From: Adiantum capillus-veneris | Lineage: Eukaryota; Streptophyta; Polypodiopsida; Polypodiales; Pteridaceae | Reading direction: 5' to 3' | NCBI GenBank assembly: GCA_014529385.2 | Contig: CM043969.1 | Location: 74,508,676 to 74,572,675, forward strand | Length of the DNA: 64,000 bases | Shown here: positions 22,287 through 34,576 of the stretch, one piece after another | How positions within the stretch are numbered: position 1 is the stretch's first letter | How the letters are laid out: each line of letters begins with the position of its first letter | Made by a program: the position numbers and the translations under genes | Notes under the pieces: model-generated | The model's database searches: none | Seen by the model: only the letters and a program-made list of their open reading frames with translations | Told to the model about the DNA's origin: nothing

Positions 22287-22916
22287 GTATTAACTCACAT
22301 AAGAGAGTTTTGAGAGTACTCTCCAAAGTGTTGACACTCTTCATGAACCATGAAGAGCTTCAACACAATTCAAAAATGTTGAAGCTCTTCATGAACCATA
22401 AAGTAAAGAGCATTTCACAAAATATAAACTATCTAGAATTTATCACATCCATTGTTGCTTAGATTTGTTTCTTAGAAAAAAGGTTAATGATTGAAAGCAA
22501 TGCAAATATGGTTTGATGACTTGAACTTGAAAATTTTGGACTATCAAGCACTAGGTTGCTACATGGTAGATGTGTGCATTCAAGCGAAACTTGGTTATTT
22601 AACACTATCTAAATATCTATGGGTAACTCTAGAAACTCAAAACTATATACTAATATTGCCCAATTATTTGCCTTTAAAGAATATTATTTTCTCTCTGAGT
22701 GTCAAATAAATGTTTGATTTTGTATTACAACATGGGGTGAACACGGAAGTCTAATGTAATGTGCAATGGAAGTGATTGATGTTGAATGCTCAGGATGAGT
22801 GCTCAATGTGTACTCAAGGTTCCTTTTACTTGACGAGAGAGTTCCTTCGGCATCATGAGAGATGTGCAAAGACTAGAGAGAAAAGAGAGCGATACTGTGA
22901 GTGAAGGTTCTGTGAG

Positions 22917-23030
<114 letters not shown>

Positions 23031-23107
23031 ACACCATATTGGGCCCAAAACCCCCTTCAAGGGCCCTCTCTCTATCGTTAAAGAGGTGTTAGATTTAGAT
23101 TGCACAA

Positions 23108-23596
23108 TGCTACAAATGGAAGACACAATCGCCATGCAAAAATATCAACATAACACGTTGCAATCCATGAGAAGCACAAATTTGCATATATGGCATATCC
23201 CATAGCGCATATGCAACACCATACGCGACAGAGAGAGACAGAGAACGGACGAGAGAAAGAAAGCGTGCAGGGGCACCTCCTAGAACAGAGTGCTACGTTG
23301 GCACGATGAGAGAGGAGAGGGGGGAGGAGAGAAGAGTAACACAGACATTGGGTGGAATTTCCCCCCGTGCAAGAGTGACCATTTCCCTCTTGCATGTATT
23401 TGATTTATAGATATCTTAAATGGTCAAATTGATTACAAACTGGCCAGCGATCCATAAATGGCCAAAGCTCATAAAAGAGCACTTGAATAATAGGATGTAC
23501 ATAAAATATATATATATTCGTTCGCATAGGTCTAGATCTATCAAGCCTTTTCTACCTGTCAGTTGCAATAAGTAGTAAAATATCAATTCCATAACA
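23108..23596 (-). repeat. 3' LTR of the minus-strand element
   Basis: Direct copy of 28992-29485 with scattered substitutions and small indels; ends are TG...CA on the minus strand. Confidence 0.8.
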
Positions 23597-24061
23597 TATC
23601 GCTCCTCCGTTAGAAAGAAATTGTCCTCTGTTGCAAAGATAAGAATCTGCAAACAATACTTGTCAAAAAGAGTGATTACTATTCTTAGTTAGGAACATGT
23701 CATAGTGAAAGGAAGAAAGTATTAAACTAAATAACATTGCTTATGCTTGTCGTCATCCATATACTATCTATTCTAATGTCCTATACCAGTAGAATAAGCG
23801 GTATATGTCATATCTTAATGAATCAAGATATCATCGGTCACACTCATCATCATCATAATCAATTCTCATCAATCTCAAATCAAATGTCATAAATACTGTC
23901 GCGACAAGAAATTGTCATATACCAAGTCAAAATCCAATATAAATCCAAATCCAAATATCTACTATCCATTTCAAATCCAAATCAAAATATCCTTCAATAT
24001 GTGTACCCGGGTAACAAAATCATACCAATTACAATGGTGGCCAGCCCCACTGCAGCATGAT

Positions 24062-24262
24062 TTTGTGAACGGTGTTGCCTAAACCAACGAATCTACACCT
24101 GACATGCTGCCTAAATCGGTGAATTGGCATTGGTGCTACCTGAACCGGCGAATCTGCATTGATATTATGTAAACTTTTGAATCTATTGTGTGTTGTGTGT
24201 TGCCTAAATCGGCAAAACGGCACAGGATGAATGTTGACACACTGCATAAATCAACGAATCTA
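24062..24262 (-). repeat. degenerate short tandem repeats
   Basis: Four or five imperfect copies of a motif close to TGCCTAAATCGGCGAATCTG, spaced about 35-60 bp apart, inside the LTR element. Confidence 0.6.
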
Positions 24263-27200
24263 TGTGCTTGTGACCAATGGATCAAGCAAGGCATAAAAAC
24301 AAAACATTTTCCACACAATTGACACCAAATTAGCATATGTTCCAGTAGTAAAGCACTTACAAATTGTGGCTCAATATCCCAAGGCATCCCAACTCATATG
24401 AGGAGTTGCATAGATAATGAATAATCATGTCAATAAAAAATTCATAAAGTGCAAGTAGTAAGTCCTGACCGTAGCAGAGTTGGAGTTTCAGTTGACAAGA
24501 CAATGCATAAGAAAAATGTGTGATGTACAGGAGGACAGACATGGAGGCTATTTTACATCTGAAAATGTACGTACCTGTGTGTGCGTGCATAGACAGCTAT
24601 AATTGAAAGAATGACAATTTGGATTAGGAAGTCGCACAAAAATAGAATGCCCGCACAAGCTAGAGAGGGTTGTAACTGTGTTGTTCTCTTTTTGAATGGG
24701 AGCAGTAGACACATTTAAAGTTGTAGACAAGAGAGTTAGCGTACTTAACAAATGAAGTGCTGAGTAAGAGATTACGTTAGATAGTGGATCGGTACACAAA
24801 GAATGCCATACGAGAATCTTTTAGAATGGTGTTAGTGGAATATCACCTGAATGTGATAAGTAATAATGTAAAGAATAAAAGAAGGGGATTGACGTTGTGA
24901 TTAGGGAGCTTCATGACAAATTATCAGACTTATTAGTGAAATACTGTGAAGCTCTTTCGATTCTTACATTGTTTGAGTTAGATTTGCTCGCCGTGTATGT
25001 GAGACAAATTTTTGTGTGATAGAAACGAAGATTTACCTATGATATTAGCTGATAAGGTGAAAACAAAGATTGGATATAATAATGGAAACGTAAAACGAGT
25101 AGTCGATATTAGACATATATCCTCAACATGGCGGTGTATGTAGATAACAGTGATGGCCATTTCTAAATATGAGTATTTACCTACACAACCATCGATAAGT
25201 AGTTAGAAAAAATATAAGTGAAAAATTAGGGTACAAAGTCAATGGAGTACGTGAGTAAAGACATAGATATATGACGGTTAATGAGGATGTATTTAAACAG
25301 GTTAAAATTAAGTATATAATGCAAAAGGGGTTGACATCAAAATCATCCATAGGAACAATTTTCCTGCACTAAAAGGTAGCTCTTTATAAAGGAGTAATAA
25401 AAGTAACAGGATACATGTCATACAAAAGGTGTATTAAGCAAGATATAGTAATAACTTTAATACTGTAACATGGAAGACAACTACAAAGTGCCAAAGTCCA
25501 TTAGAGGACATCATTTAAAAGAGATAATTATAAAATGTTGTTGCTTGTTCTTGTTGTTAGTAGGGAATTGCGTGCATAGCTATATGAGAATTCTAATTAA
25601 AATGGTAAGATTGGGAAGATAAACTTGTATTAAAACATGGTTATCACGGAATGTTTGGTACGTGTTGTGTGGTACTACATAAAAATAATTATGTTTATTG
25701 GTTAGAGGTGGGTGTCATATCAAATGCGTCGGGCTTCTACTTGTGTGGGCTATGCACATTGGGTGCTACAACATGATAATCTTGGGTGGAATTTGATTTA
25801 CAAAGATGATTTAGATCGTTGTAGTGCAACTTTCTGGAGTGAAACATTTACGGGTATGTGTGTGTTTAAAGAGTGATGTGATTACATATATGGCGTGGGT
25901 ATGATGGGAAACTACAAGCATACTGATTTGAGACAAACAAAATAAAGGAGTTGGTAAAGAAAAGTTTATTATCCCTTGTAAGTTAGCTTGTTATCGTAAG
26001 CAAAATAAATTAGTATTCTGATCAATTGTTTGGTGTTCAACTAAGTAAGAGGGGAAGGGGTGGGGAGTTGCAATTGCAGAGTATGTATATTGAGTTAGCT
26101 ATGACAAGTGGTCGTGATTTGGGGGGGTGGAGAAAAGGGGATAAAATTTCTGAGAAGAAATAGAACTCAACGTAAACAATTTTAAAGATGCTAGTGGTTG
26201 GGTAAATAAAGGACACAATTTTTAAAAAAAGTGATATGCTTGGTGTGTTGAAAACAAATAACAATTTTTTTTTCGAGGAGGCTTTACTTAGGTTGATTTG
26301 ACACAGGTTTGGATTCACCATAAATGCGGTGGGGATCAACTTCCCAATTGTATTCGGCAACGAGTGGGGTCATGGCCTTGCATTCGGGTCGGGTGTTTTG
26401 AGGGTCGCGTGAGATCCAAGGTCCGTATTCCAGGTGGGAGAAATAGGGTTTGTGATTACCATACCAGGGGTTAGACAAGGTGAGGTTGGTGGGAGGAACA
26501 TGTTCACGATCGTGGATTTCAGCTTTCTCTTCGGTGAGGTGATCAGAGTATTACGGGGAGTGGTAATCCCAGTCCATGTCGAGAAAAATGTCTCGAAAGT
26601 CAAAGGTCATGCGAGGTTTATGGAATGTGTCGTACATAACGACATTTTGGTGGGGATTATGACAAAGTAATGTGCCAAAAACCAAGTGAAAGAGATCAAG
26701 TGATACAGATCAAAAAGTATAGCAAGTATCGAAACCCATAAGATCGTAGGCATTAATGTAAAGTATGGTGTGGGGGACTCTGATTTCGCCAGTACGAAGC
26801 TTCGCACAAGCCCATTTGATGTTACCTGGGTGAGGGGTGTCAAAATATGGAACACTGCAGAATTTGGGTTGGCCGTCGACCTACTCATTCAGTACGCGAA
26901 GAGTATTAGGGACAAGAGTCGATGGTGGTGCGATCGTCAAAAAACGTGCGGACAACTTGAATGCTCCAAAAAATGTTGGTGCCAATGGCGTATTTCTTTA
27001 AGATTGAGGTTTGGATGTCCTGTAGCGTCATGTGATCCCTTGCGGTGCGTTGTCATGGCAATTGGACAGGGTAACTGAAGAGACAAGAGCGGCAGCTGCT
27101 TAGTAGTGGTACGTGGCGGTTGTTGTTGTAGGTCTAGGGAACGCCATCATTGGGAGTGTGGTGAGATAAGTAGTCTCACGAGGAAAATATTGCTCATGTG

Positions 27201-27514
27201 GGCGCAAGCTAGAGTATGAGCCGGTGAGTACAACTTGAAGATCAGAGGTGGGCTCTATGCAAGAGGGACAGGAGAGAGCGTATGATTTTCGTAATCAAAA
27301 TTAGAAGACGATATGTGAAAGGTGGAGGATAACCAACTAAAAATAACGGGGGTGGCAGGAATGCAGTCTAATAATAGCCAATTAGGATGCGAGCGGTTAT
27401 GCGCACGCTTGCAGAGAGCTGGCCATAAGGTGGGTGGGTAAATTAAGGGACAATTGGCACGTTGCGTATGCAAAAGCCGCTCTGCACTGGAGTGGCATCA
27501 AGATTGGGTGGACG

Positions 27515-27766
27515 TCAAAAGCTGCAGTGGGCAATCTGTGGCGGCTCTGGAGAGAAAGAGAGAGAAAGAGTTGAAACGTGCATGAGAATAGCTAGAGAGA
27601 TAGAGAGAGAGAGTTTAGTGGGTGAGCTCGATGGCCGTCGATCGGGTGCAGGGTGTGCATGATACAGAGGTGGTGGGTAGCCCACTGTGCGTAGTAAGTG
27701 GTTGGCGGCTCGATGCCACTGGCTGGCAAGTGAGGGAGAGAGTAACCTATTGACGAGGGGGCGGGG

Positions 27767-27797
<31 letters not shown>

Positions 27798-28381
27798 ACT
27801 GTGAGAGAGAAAGAGTTAAGCGACAGTGAGAACTGGCCTATGACGGCTCGCATGTATGTGTGTGAGAAAGAGAGAGAGACTGGTTGGCACGAATGCGGTC
27901 GCTTCAGGTGATCATTGTAGTTAAGAATGAGAGATGGAGAGATTTCTTGCTGCACGTAAGTGATAAAGGCCTGCATGGTGGCTAGCCGAGTAGGAGCCTT
28001 GAGAGTGAGAGAAAGTGCCTTCAATTGGCTGATAGAGTGCAAAAAGCACTGGTTGAGAAGATCAGAGAGAAAAAGGTAATGGTCAAGAGAAAGGGTGACA
28101 TTGGCCTTTGCATGCATGCCAGGATGGTGAGTGGTTGGGAGAGAAAAAAAACCCTCTATGCAGCCCCTGTCTGTGTGTTGGGAGCTACTAATCATGCCGT
28201 GGAGGCATGCGGATCTTGTGGTGTGCATGCCGCTACCATGGATCTCATGGGCATCAATGGATCTACTGTGTCGTCGTTGCTGACATTGTGAGTGACTGCC
28301 GCCAGTGACTAAGTCGCCAAGCTTGCGAAAGAACACCCGATTCCCATTAGGTCCCATGCTCAATTTTGGGTGGGTTTCCAC
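27515..28381 (-). CDS. long low-complexity open frame in the LTR element, doubtful
   Basis: 288 codons without a stop, starting about 600 bp downstream of the primer-binding site in the element's own direction. Composition is biased (Ser, His, Leu, Pro) and part of the frame is a (CA)n tract read as THTHTH. No gag zinc knuckle or other motif is seen. Position would suit an element-encoded protein, but the sequence looks more like open low-complexity DNA. Confidence 0.15.
27766..27792 (+). repeat. (GT)n microsatellite
   Basis: Short GT run followed by GCGCGC, inside the LTR element. Confidence 0.85.
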
Positions 28382-28978
28382 TAGTTGGGCATCGTTCCCT
28401 TCTTCTGCAAGCCCCTTCTTTTTCCTTGGTCCATGCTAAATAACCAAAGTCTCTACTACATGAAAGTTTTACTTTATTCTTCCTCTTCATCATATACGGC
28501 TTCCCTGAGGATTTGTGTCCGAAATTTATAAACTCTTGTTAATGACAACAGATCGGGGGGTAATTCTAGCTTAAGGGAGTGAAAACATCTTTATCTTTCT
28601 TATTCTTCTTCTTTTTTAACATGGTTTATCTCTATAATGCTTCTTTCTACACACATATGCGTATATGTCTTACATAAACATATATTACTAGCCATGACGT
28701 ATAAGGTACACTGTATGTATTTGACCCAACTGATCAATGCAATCAAGTGCATTGCAATTAGGTTTCTAATTAAACTATTCTTGTGATCAATTTTATTCAC
28801 AAATAATGATTTCACAAGTCTTAGACAATGCAATTAATCTTATGATCCTCTTGAAATTAGTATTAATCGTCTACTTGCAATCATAAATAACAAAATCAAG
28901 TTTAAGGAGAGCACAACTCATCTCTAATAGTGAAAATCTCCATAGCCATGATTGTTGTAATCCCAAGAGCAAACCATA

Positions 28979-28990
28979 GCTCTGATACCA
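28979..28990 (-). other. primer-binding site of the minus-strand LTR element
   Basis: TGGTATCAGAGC on the minus strand, one base from the LTR end, matching the 3' end complement of initiator tRNA-Met used by many plant LTR elements. Confidence 0.8.
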
Positions 28991-28991
28991 T

Positions 28992-29485
28992 TGCTACAAA
29001 CGCAAGACACGGTCACCTTGCAAAAATACCAAAATAACACGTTGCAATCCATGAAAAGCACAAATCTGCATACCTGGCACATCCCATAGTACATATGCAA
29101 CGCCCTACGCGAACATAGAGAGAGAGAATGGAAGAGAGAGGAAGAAAGCGTAAAGGTGCACCTTCTAGAGCGGAGTGCTACATTGGCACGACGAGAGAGG
29201 AGAGGAAGGAGGAGAGAAGAGTAACACATACATTAGGTGCAATCTTCCCCTGTGCAAGAGTGACCATTTCCCTCTTGTACGTATTTGACTTATAGAGATC
29301 TTAAATGGTCAAATTGAATACAAACTAGCCGGCCGGTCATAAATGGCCAAAGCTCATAAAAGAGCACTTGAATAATAGGATGTACGTAATATATTTATAT
29401 ATGTATTTGTTCGCATAGGTCTAGAGTGGTCAAGCCTTTTCCACCTGTCAGTTGCAATAAATAGTAAAATATCAATTCCATAACA
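28992..29485 (-). repeat. 5' LTR of the minus-strand element
   Basis: Partner of 23108-23596. On the minus strand it starts TGTTATGGAATTG and ends TTTGTAGCA next to the primer-binding site. Confidence 0.8.
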
Positions 29486-29953
29486 CAAATGTTGATAAAA
29501 TGGTCCTAGATGTTGAGATGCTGATGGAATCTTATTGTAGGTGCTTGGATTTACGAGGCTAAGGGCTGAAAATGAAAAATGCTATGGTTTTTGGCTGGTA
29601 TTTGCAATTGCGATGAGGCCATGGGCCAATTTGCTATCTTAGGTTGAAACCCGAAGACGATAGTGTTGATGACAGGGTCTGAATGGTGCGGCGAGGCTAT
29701 GGCCGAAAATTGAAAATGTTGTTGTTGGCGGGCTGATCTGGTGAAAAAAATGCCAGAGAGGGTGAGATATTAAGGATACTTGGTATTGGTACTGAGGGTA
29801 TTGACTTATCTTGGAGAAGTGACCCCTAGGGTCACTTATATAGGGAATTAAAAACAATATTGAAAACCCATGATTTCTAGAAATGGTGCTAAAATGTCAC
29901 TTATTAATAAGTTGATGAACTACTAATAAGAGGTGATTCACATGCAAATAAAT
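29486..29953. other. no gene seen
   Basis: Spacer between the LTR element and hAT copy 2. Short frames only. Confidence 0.4.
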
Positions 29954-30337
29954 CATAGTCACATGGCGACGTGGCGGGTCTCGGGGACGGGGATGTGGCA
30001 AAACAAGGGACAGGGGACGCGCTTAAAAAAACACTAGTTTGCAAATTTAATACTAAGACAACAGTGAATACTAAGAGCACAAGATTGCAAAGAAAAAGTG
30101 GGTTTTGCACTCAACACATAATATCAAAATATATCAAAGGGGGTGTGACGTGCGCGATACGGTACACCGTTGATGTGGTGATCAAACATCAATCATCCTC
30201 GCTAAAGGGAAAAACATAATGATGTAAAAAGTGATGAGTGGATAAGTAGAGTTTAGCATAAATGGGAGTCAAAAAGGGAAGGACTTGAGTCAAGAGTCAA
30301 GACTCAAGACTCTAGAGTCTAAACACTACATGTTGGC

Positions 30338-32343
30338 CTATGGTGCCAATTGAATGTCAACTGGCTCTACATAGTCCATTTGATCCAAAAAATCATCCTC
30401 AAGTGGTGTTGTCTCAATCTCTTCCTCTGCATCTATCTGTGTCTCTGGGATAGGATCATCCTCTGTAAGTGTCCACTTCGCAAAAGCATCACTTTGGTCT
30501 GATTTGGAAAGCATCTTCAAATTTGATGAGACATATATGAGATCATTGGCTCTCTGCACATCCTCTTCTTTGAGGGTACATGAACATACACGCTCCAAAG
30601 TTGCTCCAAGCAACTCGTAGTGCATGCTTGGCTAAGAATGCGAATAGCCAAATCATGGTGTCAATCATGGTGTCCATGGCCTCATATATCTTGCCGATGC
30701 AAGGCTTCATGGAATCCAACACCCATAAAAGGTGGATGATAGGCTTCACCATTTTGGAGATTCTCTTTACTTCCTCCCACCATTCCGGCATGTCGGCCCG
30801 TGCTTGGCATGCCACTCCATTGACACTTTTTGACTTGGGCATTGCCAAGAACTCATTACTAATGAAGAGTCCCCCCAATGCCCCACTACATGAACTCAAG
30901 TGATGGAGGATAATGAAGTTGTAGGTGAAGCGAGTCTCCGAGTATTTGAGAAGAGCTAGCTTTTACCTCTTTGAAAATTCAGCCCTCATCTTTTTAGAAA
31001 AATCAAGTTTCAACATTCAAAACGAGAATTGGCCTTCCATATTGAAATTAGATTCAAATTGAAATGAGATTGGTTAACACTTAATGGTTACCTTTTGATG
31101 ATTATTTACAAAAGTCACGATTGAATTCACATGCTCAATGACGGGGGAAATCCAATCAAAGGTGCCTATGTCTTTGAGAAGATTGTTGAGGCAATGAGCC
31201 ATGCAATATGCGACCGTGGTTTTTGGATAAAGGGATTCGATGATGGCTCCGGCGGCATGATTGTTATTTTCTCCATCGATGACAATGGCAATGACATCAC
31301 GCTTTCCCACCTTCTCAATGGTAAGTGCCCACTTCGATGCAATTACTTGCGCACTCTTCTCGGTCCCCGATGCATCATGGGAGTCAATCAAATATATCTC
31401 CCCCCAAGAATATGCCATCATGCCATGAATGGAGCGGCGACGGGTATCACTCCACCCATCCACAATGAGGGATATCCCATTCTTCTGCCATGAAGCCCTT
31501 GTGGATGCACATGCCGCCTCCACCATGATTTTCTCCTTTGTCAAGAGGAGTGGTGTACAAGCTCCCCGAAGAGGAAGGGACATATGTGGGTCCAAACTCT
31601 CCGATCTTCCGTGCCATTTCTTTAAAATATGGAGACCTTTTATGTAAAAAAAAAAAGTGTACATGAGTGATATACATTGTATAACTAAAGATGAAAGCTT
31701 AAGCCTTTTAAGTTAAAATCTATAGAGCTTACCGTATTGCATTGAAAGCAATATGGTCGTGGTAGAAAAATCTTGCTAGGATGACATCTACCTCCTCTTT
31801 CAAGACCGGTTTCCAACTATCTCCAAGAGTTGCTTGTTGCTTGAGTGGACAACAATGAGGGAAAGATGGAGAAAGTGGAGGTGGGCAATCGTTGTCGGTG
31901 CTGATTGATGCACAAAATGATGCCGAAGAAGGGGATGTCGATGCTCGGATGAAAGCCGTCGTGGCCATCTCCCTGGGATTCACCGTGCGCCACTTGGTAC
32001 AATTCTTCTTGGCTTCTTTTATATCCTCAAGAGTCTTCTCAAGGTTTATGAGCTTTTGCTTCTCCTCTTCGGAGCCGATTTGCGGGCAAAATTGAACGTG
32101 ATGTCCTTTTTTGTGAAGGAAGTGGGCGTGCACCTTCCTCACGGAACCATTGCGCTCGTAGCCACAATGGCGGCACTTGCATGGCTTGCTTTCACCTCCA
32201 ACACCGGACTTGGGAGCAATCACCTCATTCCACCATGTCCATATGAAGTCGGCGGAGGAAGGGGGTTGAGAAGCCGTGGAAGGGCCGGAGGAACGAGAAG
32301 GAGAAGGGCTTAGAGGAGCTTTGGATCCATCTTGAGATGCCAT
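30338..32343 (-). pseudogene. hAT transposase copy 2, disabled
   Basis: Exon 1 (32343-31733) has a BED finger: FIWTWWNEV, CKCRHCGYERNGSVRKVHAH, HHVQFC. Intron 1 (31732-31637, 96 bp) is flanked by CG|GTAAGC and CATAAAAG|GT and joins to SPYFKEMARKIGEFG. A frameshift near 31550 precedes the DUF659 part (LIVDGWSDTRRRSIHG, CMAHCLNNLLKDIG). Intron 2 (31091-30990, 102 bp, AAAG|GTAACC to CTAAAAAG|AT) joins HQK to MRAEFSKR. An in-frame TAA at 30965-30963 follows, then LALLKYSETR and a segment up to IYEAMDTMID. The central part before the hATC domain is deleted, and hATC remnants are split over two frames (CTLKEEDVQRANDLIYVSSN). It cannot make an intact transposase. Confidence 0.88.
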
Positions 32344-32430
32344 TGATGATAGATTTTAGAGAAAGCTCAAAGAGAAGGAAAGAGGGGTAGGCTTCAAGGC
32401 TCAAGCTTTCAAGGAATCAAGCCTTCGACT

Positions 32431-32431
<1 letters not shown>

Positions 32432-32467
<36 letters not shown>
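32432..32467 (+). repeat. (GA)n microsatellite in hAT copy 2
   Basis: About 17 GA units in the upstream region of the transposase, read as CT on the coding strand. Confidence 0.95.
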
Positions 32468-32471
<4 letters not shown>

Positions 32472-32846
32472 AGGAGACTCGTCACTCAAGAGACTCAAGG
32501 GCGGAGGGCAACTTGGCTTTTGCAAAGTTGTAAGGCTTGGGCAATGGAAGTGGCTTTGAGGTTTGGATATGAGCCTTGAGGTGGGTATGAGCCTTGGGTG
32601 CTCTTAAGTAGAAAGGCCTCCTCCCCCCAAAATGAACGTTTGAAAGGCCTCCCCCCCAAAATTTGAATTTTAAAAATTCCCACCTCTGCAAGCTTGCCCC
32701 CTACTCATGTCCCATCTGGAGGTGTCACTGGGGACGTGCGTCCCAAGACCCGTCCCAAAATGGCGTCCCCGTCCCGACGTCCCCCGCCTCGTCCCCGCAG
32801 AAATGGGCCGCGTCCCCCGTCCTTGCAACTGACATCTATAGTAGCT

Positions 32847-34029
32847 CTTTGTGAATATCTTGTAATGTAGGTAAGAATCTCAATAAAATTCTATAAGTTA
32901 TTATTTTTTTTGATTTGATGTTGCTAATCTGCAATATCTAAAATCTTCTCAAGTTTTGTAAAGTTTCCTTTTAAAATTTAATTATTATTCTGCTCAAAAA
33001 TGCTCACCATTACCATTGTTGTGAAGCTTGTATTAAACAAAACAGATAATTTATATCCGAAGGACATAAGATACTCTTCCTACAAGAGGGTTCAAAACCT
33101 GCACACAAGTCACAATGCAAGATATAAGTGGCCTTATGTAGAGTCATGAACATCATCATACTTATTCAAAGATGCAATCAATGTGTAAGCAGGTCACACA
33201 AGCTCTATCAAAAGCATTGGTGAGATTATCTTAGAGAGCAAAAGAAAAAATCTACGAACAAAGATTGCATGTGAAAAAAATTGACCTAATTTGGACTTGA
33301 TACAACAAGAATGGAGAACATGATCATCAACTTTTTATTTTTGGCTTTATCTAAGTTTAAGTAGTAGCAAGTTTTATAAGTTTTGAGATTATAAAACAAC
33401 CTAGGTTAGGAATATGAATTGCTAGACTTCACAAAAAATATTTACTAATTGTTTGCAAAGCCTTGTATCTTAACTTCCTAGTTTAAAGAAAAGGCTCGTG
33501 TCTTGTTCCCATACCTCTATAGGCCACGTGGACATACCACTACCATGCCTTCCAACTCAAGGTTTGTAGTGTACTTTATATTGGAAATTTTGAGCTTCTT
33601 TGCAAGACTCGCATATATCGAAAATCTATTCGATAATAAGATCCTGGAAGTCGTAATACTCTTTCATAATTTTGTGCAAAGTGTTTGGCATGTGTCATTA
33701 CATAGTGGCGGGTATCGCTAGCACTAGCATGCAGATTAGAAAAGTGTATTAGCATTCTCCATTTTCTACCTAATATGCTAAACTTGTGGTCAATAAGTAA
33801 CTTTCCCACCCATATGAAGATAAGCTTGTGCTCTAGAGTTTTGGAACCCCTCTCTGCTCCCTTATCTCTAGGCATACTCTAGGTATTACGTTGTTGCCAT
33901 AATTTATATACATCCTTACTAATTATTTGTAAAGAGGATTTGCTGCAATTTTCAGCCCATCTCCTTGCAGCCAACATACGATTGCAAATGCTTGAATAGC
34001 ATTTGCAATCTTCCTACTGGTGGACATTA
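32847..34029. other. no gene seen
   Basis: AT-rich DNA with short frames in all phases and no recognisable element ends. Confidence 0.4.
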
Positions 34030-34576
34030 AAAGGGTTAGTGCTAAGGTGGATAGGTACTAGTGCCATTCATGATTGATTAGTATGTGGGGTTGATCACAA
34101 ATAATAAGTAAGCTCACTATAAGTGAAAAAAAAAAAACAGCAATGCATTAGTAATAAAAATAAACAATATACATGGTGCTTTTATAGCCCAAAGCTACCA
34201 TTCTAAATGCATAGAAATCATGGACCTTCTTTAATGTAGTCTTTGGAATTCTTTTAATGAAGTCTTCATTAGTCATGGATGTATGCATGCATGCGTGCCT
34301 CATATATTATGTGTCATAGGGAAGAGATGGTTCCCATGAGGTGGTTTGCCCTAACAAGCTCCCCCTTAAACTTAATCATGGTACTCTTTAGTGATCAATC
34401 TAAGCTTCTTATGGTCCACTGATACATCATGGCTAGTTCCACTGGATTTAACACTTCACGATTCTCTACTGGATACATCGTGGCGATTCTCAACGAATTT
34501 ATAGCTCATGGTTCACAAGGTGGCCATTCACAAGTCCTAGGCTCTAATCTAGAGTCGTACATCATCATAGTCATTT
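34030..34576 (-). repeat. dispersed LTR-like repeat, copy A
   Basis: Shares blocks with copies B (36850-37410) and C (39549-39795): GTGGATAGG..., GTACATGGTGCTTTTATAG, AGAAATCATGGACCTTCTTT and ATGCATGCATG. It ends with CTCCCCCTTAAACTT, which on the minus strand is the polypurine tract-like AAGTTTAAGGGGGAG. This suggests the repeat is an LTR of a minus-strand element, with extra similarity beyond the tract. No coding region is seen. Confidence 0.55.

Larger units (their letters stand above)
15032..22797 (+). repeat. tandem array of six ~1.1-kb direct repeats
   Basis: The unit starts at GTGCTCAATGCGTACTCAAG followed by TTCCTTTTAATTGCTTTGAATAG. Starts recur near 16078, 18343, 19462, 20548, 21677 and finally 22796, where the next copy breaks off after about 30 bp. 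Unit 1 lacks its first ~30 bp. Excluding the insertion at 17161-18337, periods are about 1,080 to 1,130 bp. Each unit contains, in order: a minus-strand copia-gag-like relic, a hAT-type MITE or its truncated form, a GTGTTGAAGCTCTTCATG inverted-repeat cluster, and a 72-codon open frame. Units 3 and 5 share variants (GTACTCGAGG, CATATTGGTAAG), and units 4 and 6 share others in their left parts (GCATACTCAAGG), which points to duplication of a two-unit block followed by exchange. Confidence 0.93.
21677..22797 (+). repeat. array unit 6
   Basis: Left part like unit 4; right part carries a complete MITE (22159-22286) and the 72-codon frame (22491-22709). A partial seventh start follows and then unrelated sequence begins near 22829. 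Confidence 0.88.
23108..29485 (-). mobile_element. LTR retroelement without recognisable pol (minus strand, ~6.4 kb)
   Basis: Two closely similar ~490-bp direct repeats, 23108-23596 and 28992-29485, begin TGTTATGGAATTGATA and end TTTGTAGCA on the minus strand. A 12-bp primer-binding site TGGTATCAGAGC, complementary to plant initiator tRNA-Met, follows the upstream LTR after one base (28979-28990). A purine-rich stretch (ACGGAGGAGCGATA) precedes the downstream LTR. The ~5.4-kb interior shows no protease, integrase or RT motif in any frame I read. It resembles a large non-autonomous derivative (LARD type). CACAA occurs at both outer edges but overlaps the terminal CA on one side, so the target duplication is uncertain. 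Confidence 0.75.
29954..32846 (-). mobile_element. hAT DNA transposon, copy 2 (reverse orientation, ~2.9 kb)
   Basis: Related to copy 1 at 8244-11426. The low-coordinate end starts CATAGTCACATGGCGACG, close to the copy 1 terminus. The other end is GC-rich (repeats of CGTCCCCCG type, 32735-32822) and finishes CGTCCTTGCAACT, with what looks like a short insertion before ATAG, so its exact edge is uncertain. No matching 8-bp flank was found. The interior encodes a broken transposase on the minus strand. GC-rich subterminal motifs lie at both ends, as in copy 1. Confidence 0.8.

Noticed and set aside
15032-22797. CRISPR-like array
   Set aside because: The repeats are about 1.1 kb long with no short repeat-spacer pattern, in a plant genome.
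27515-28381. 288-codon minus-strand frame as a genuine protein gene
   Set aside because: Composition is low-complexity, part is a (CA)n tract, and no domain is visible; kept only as a doubtful feature.
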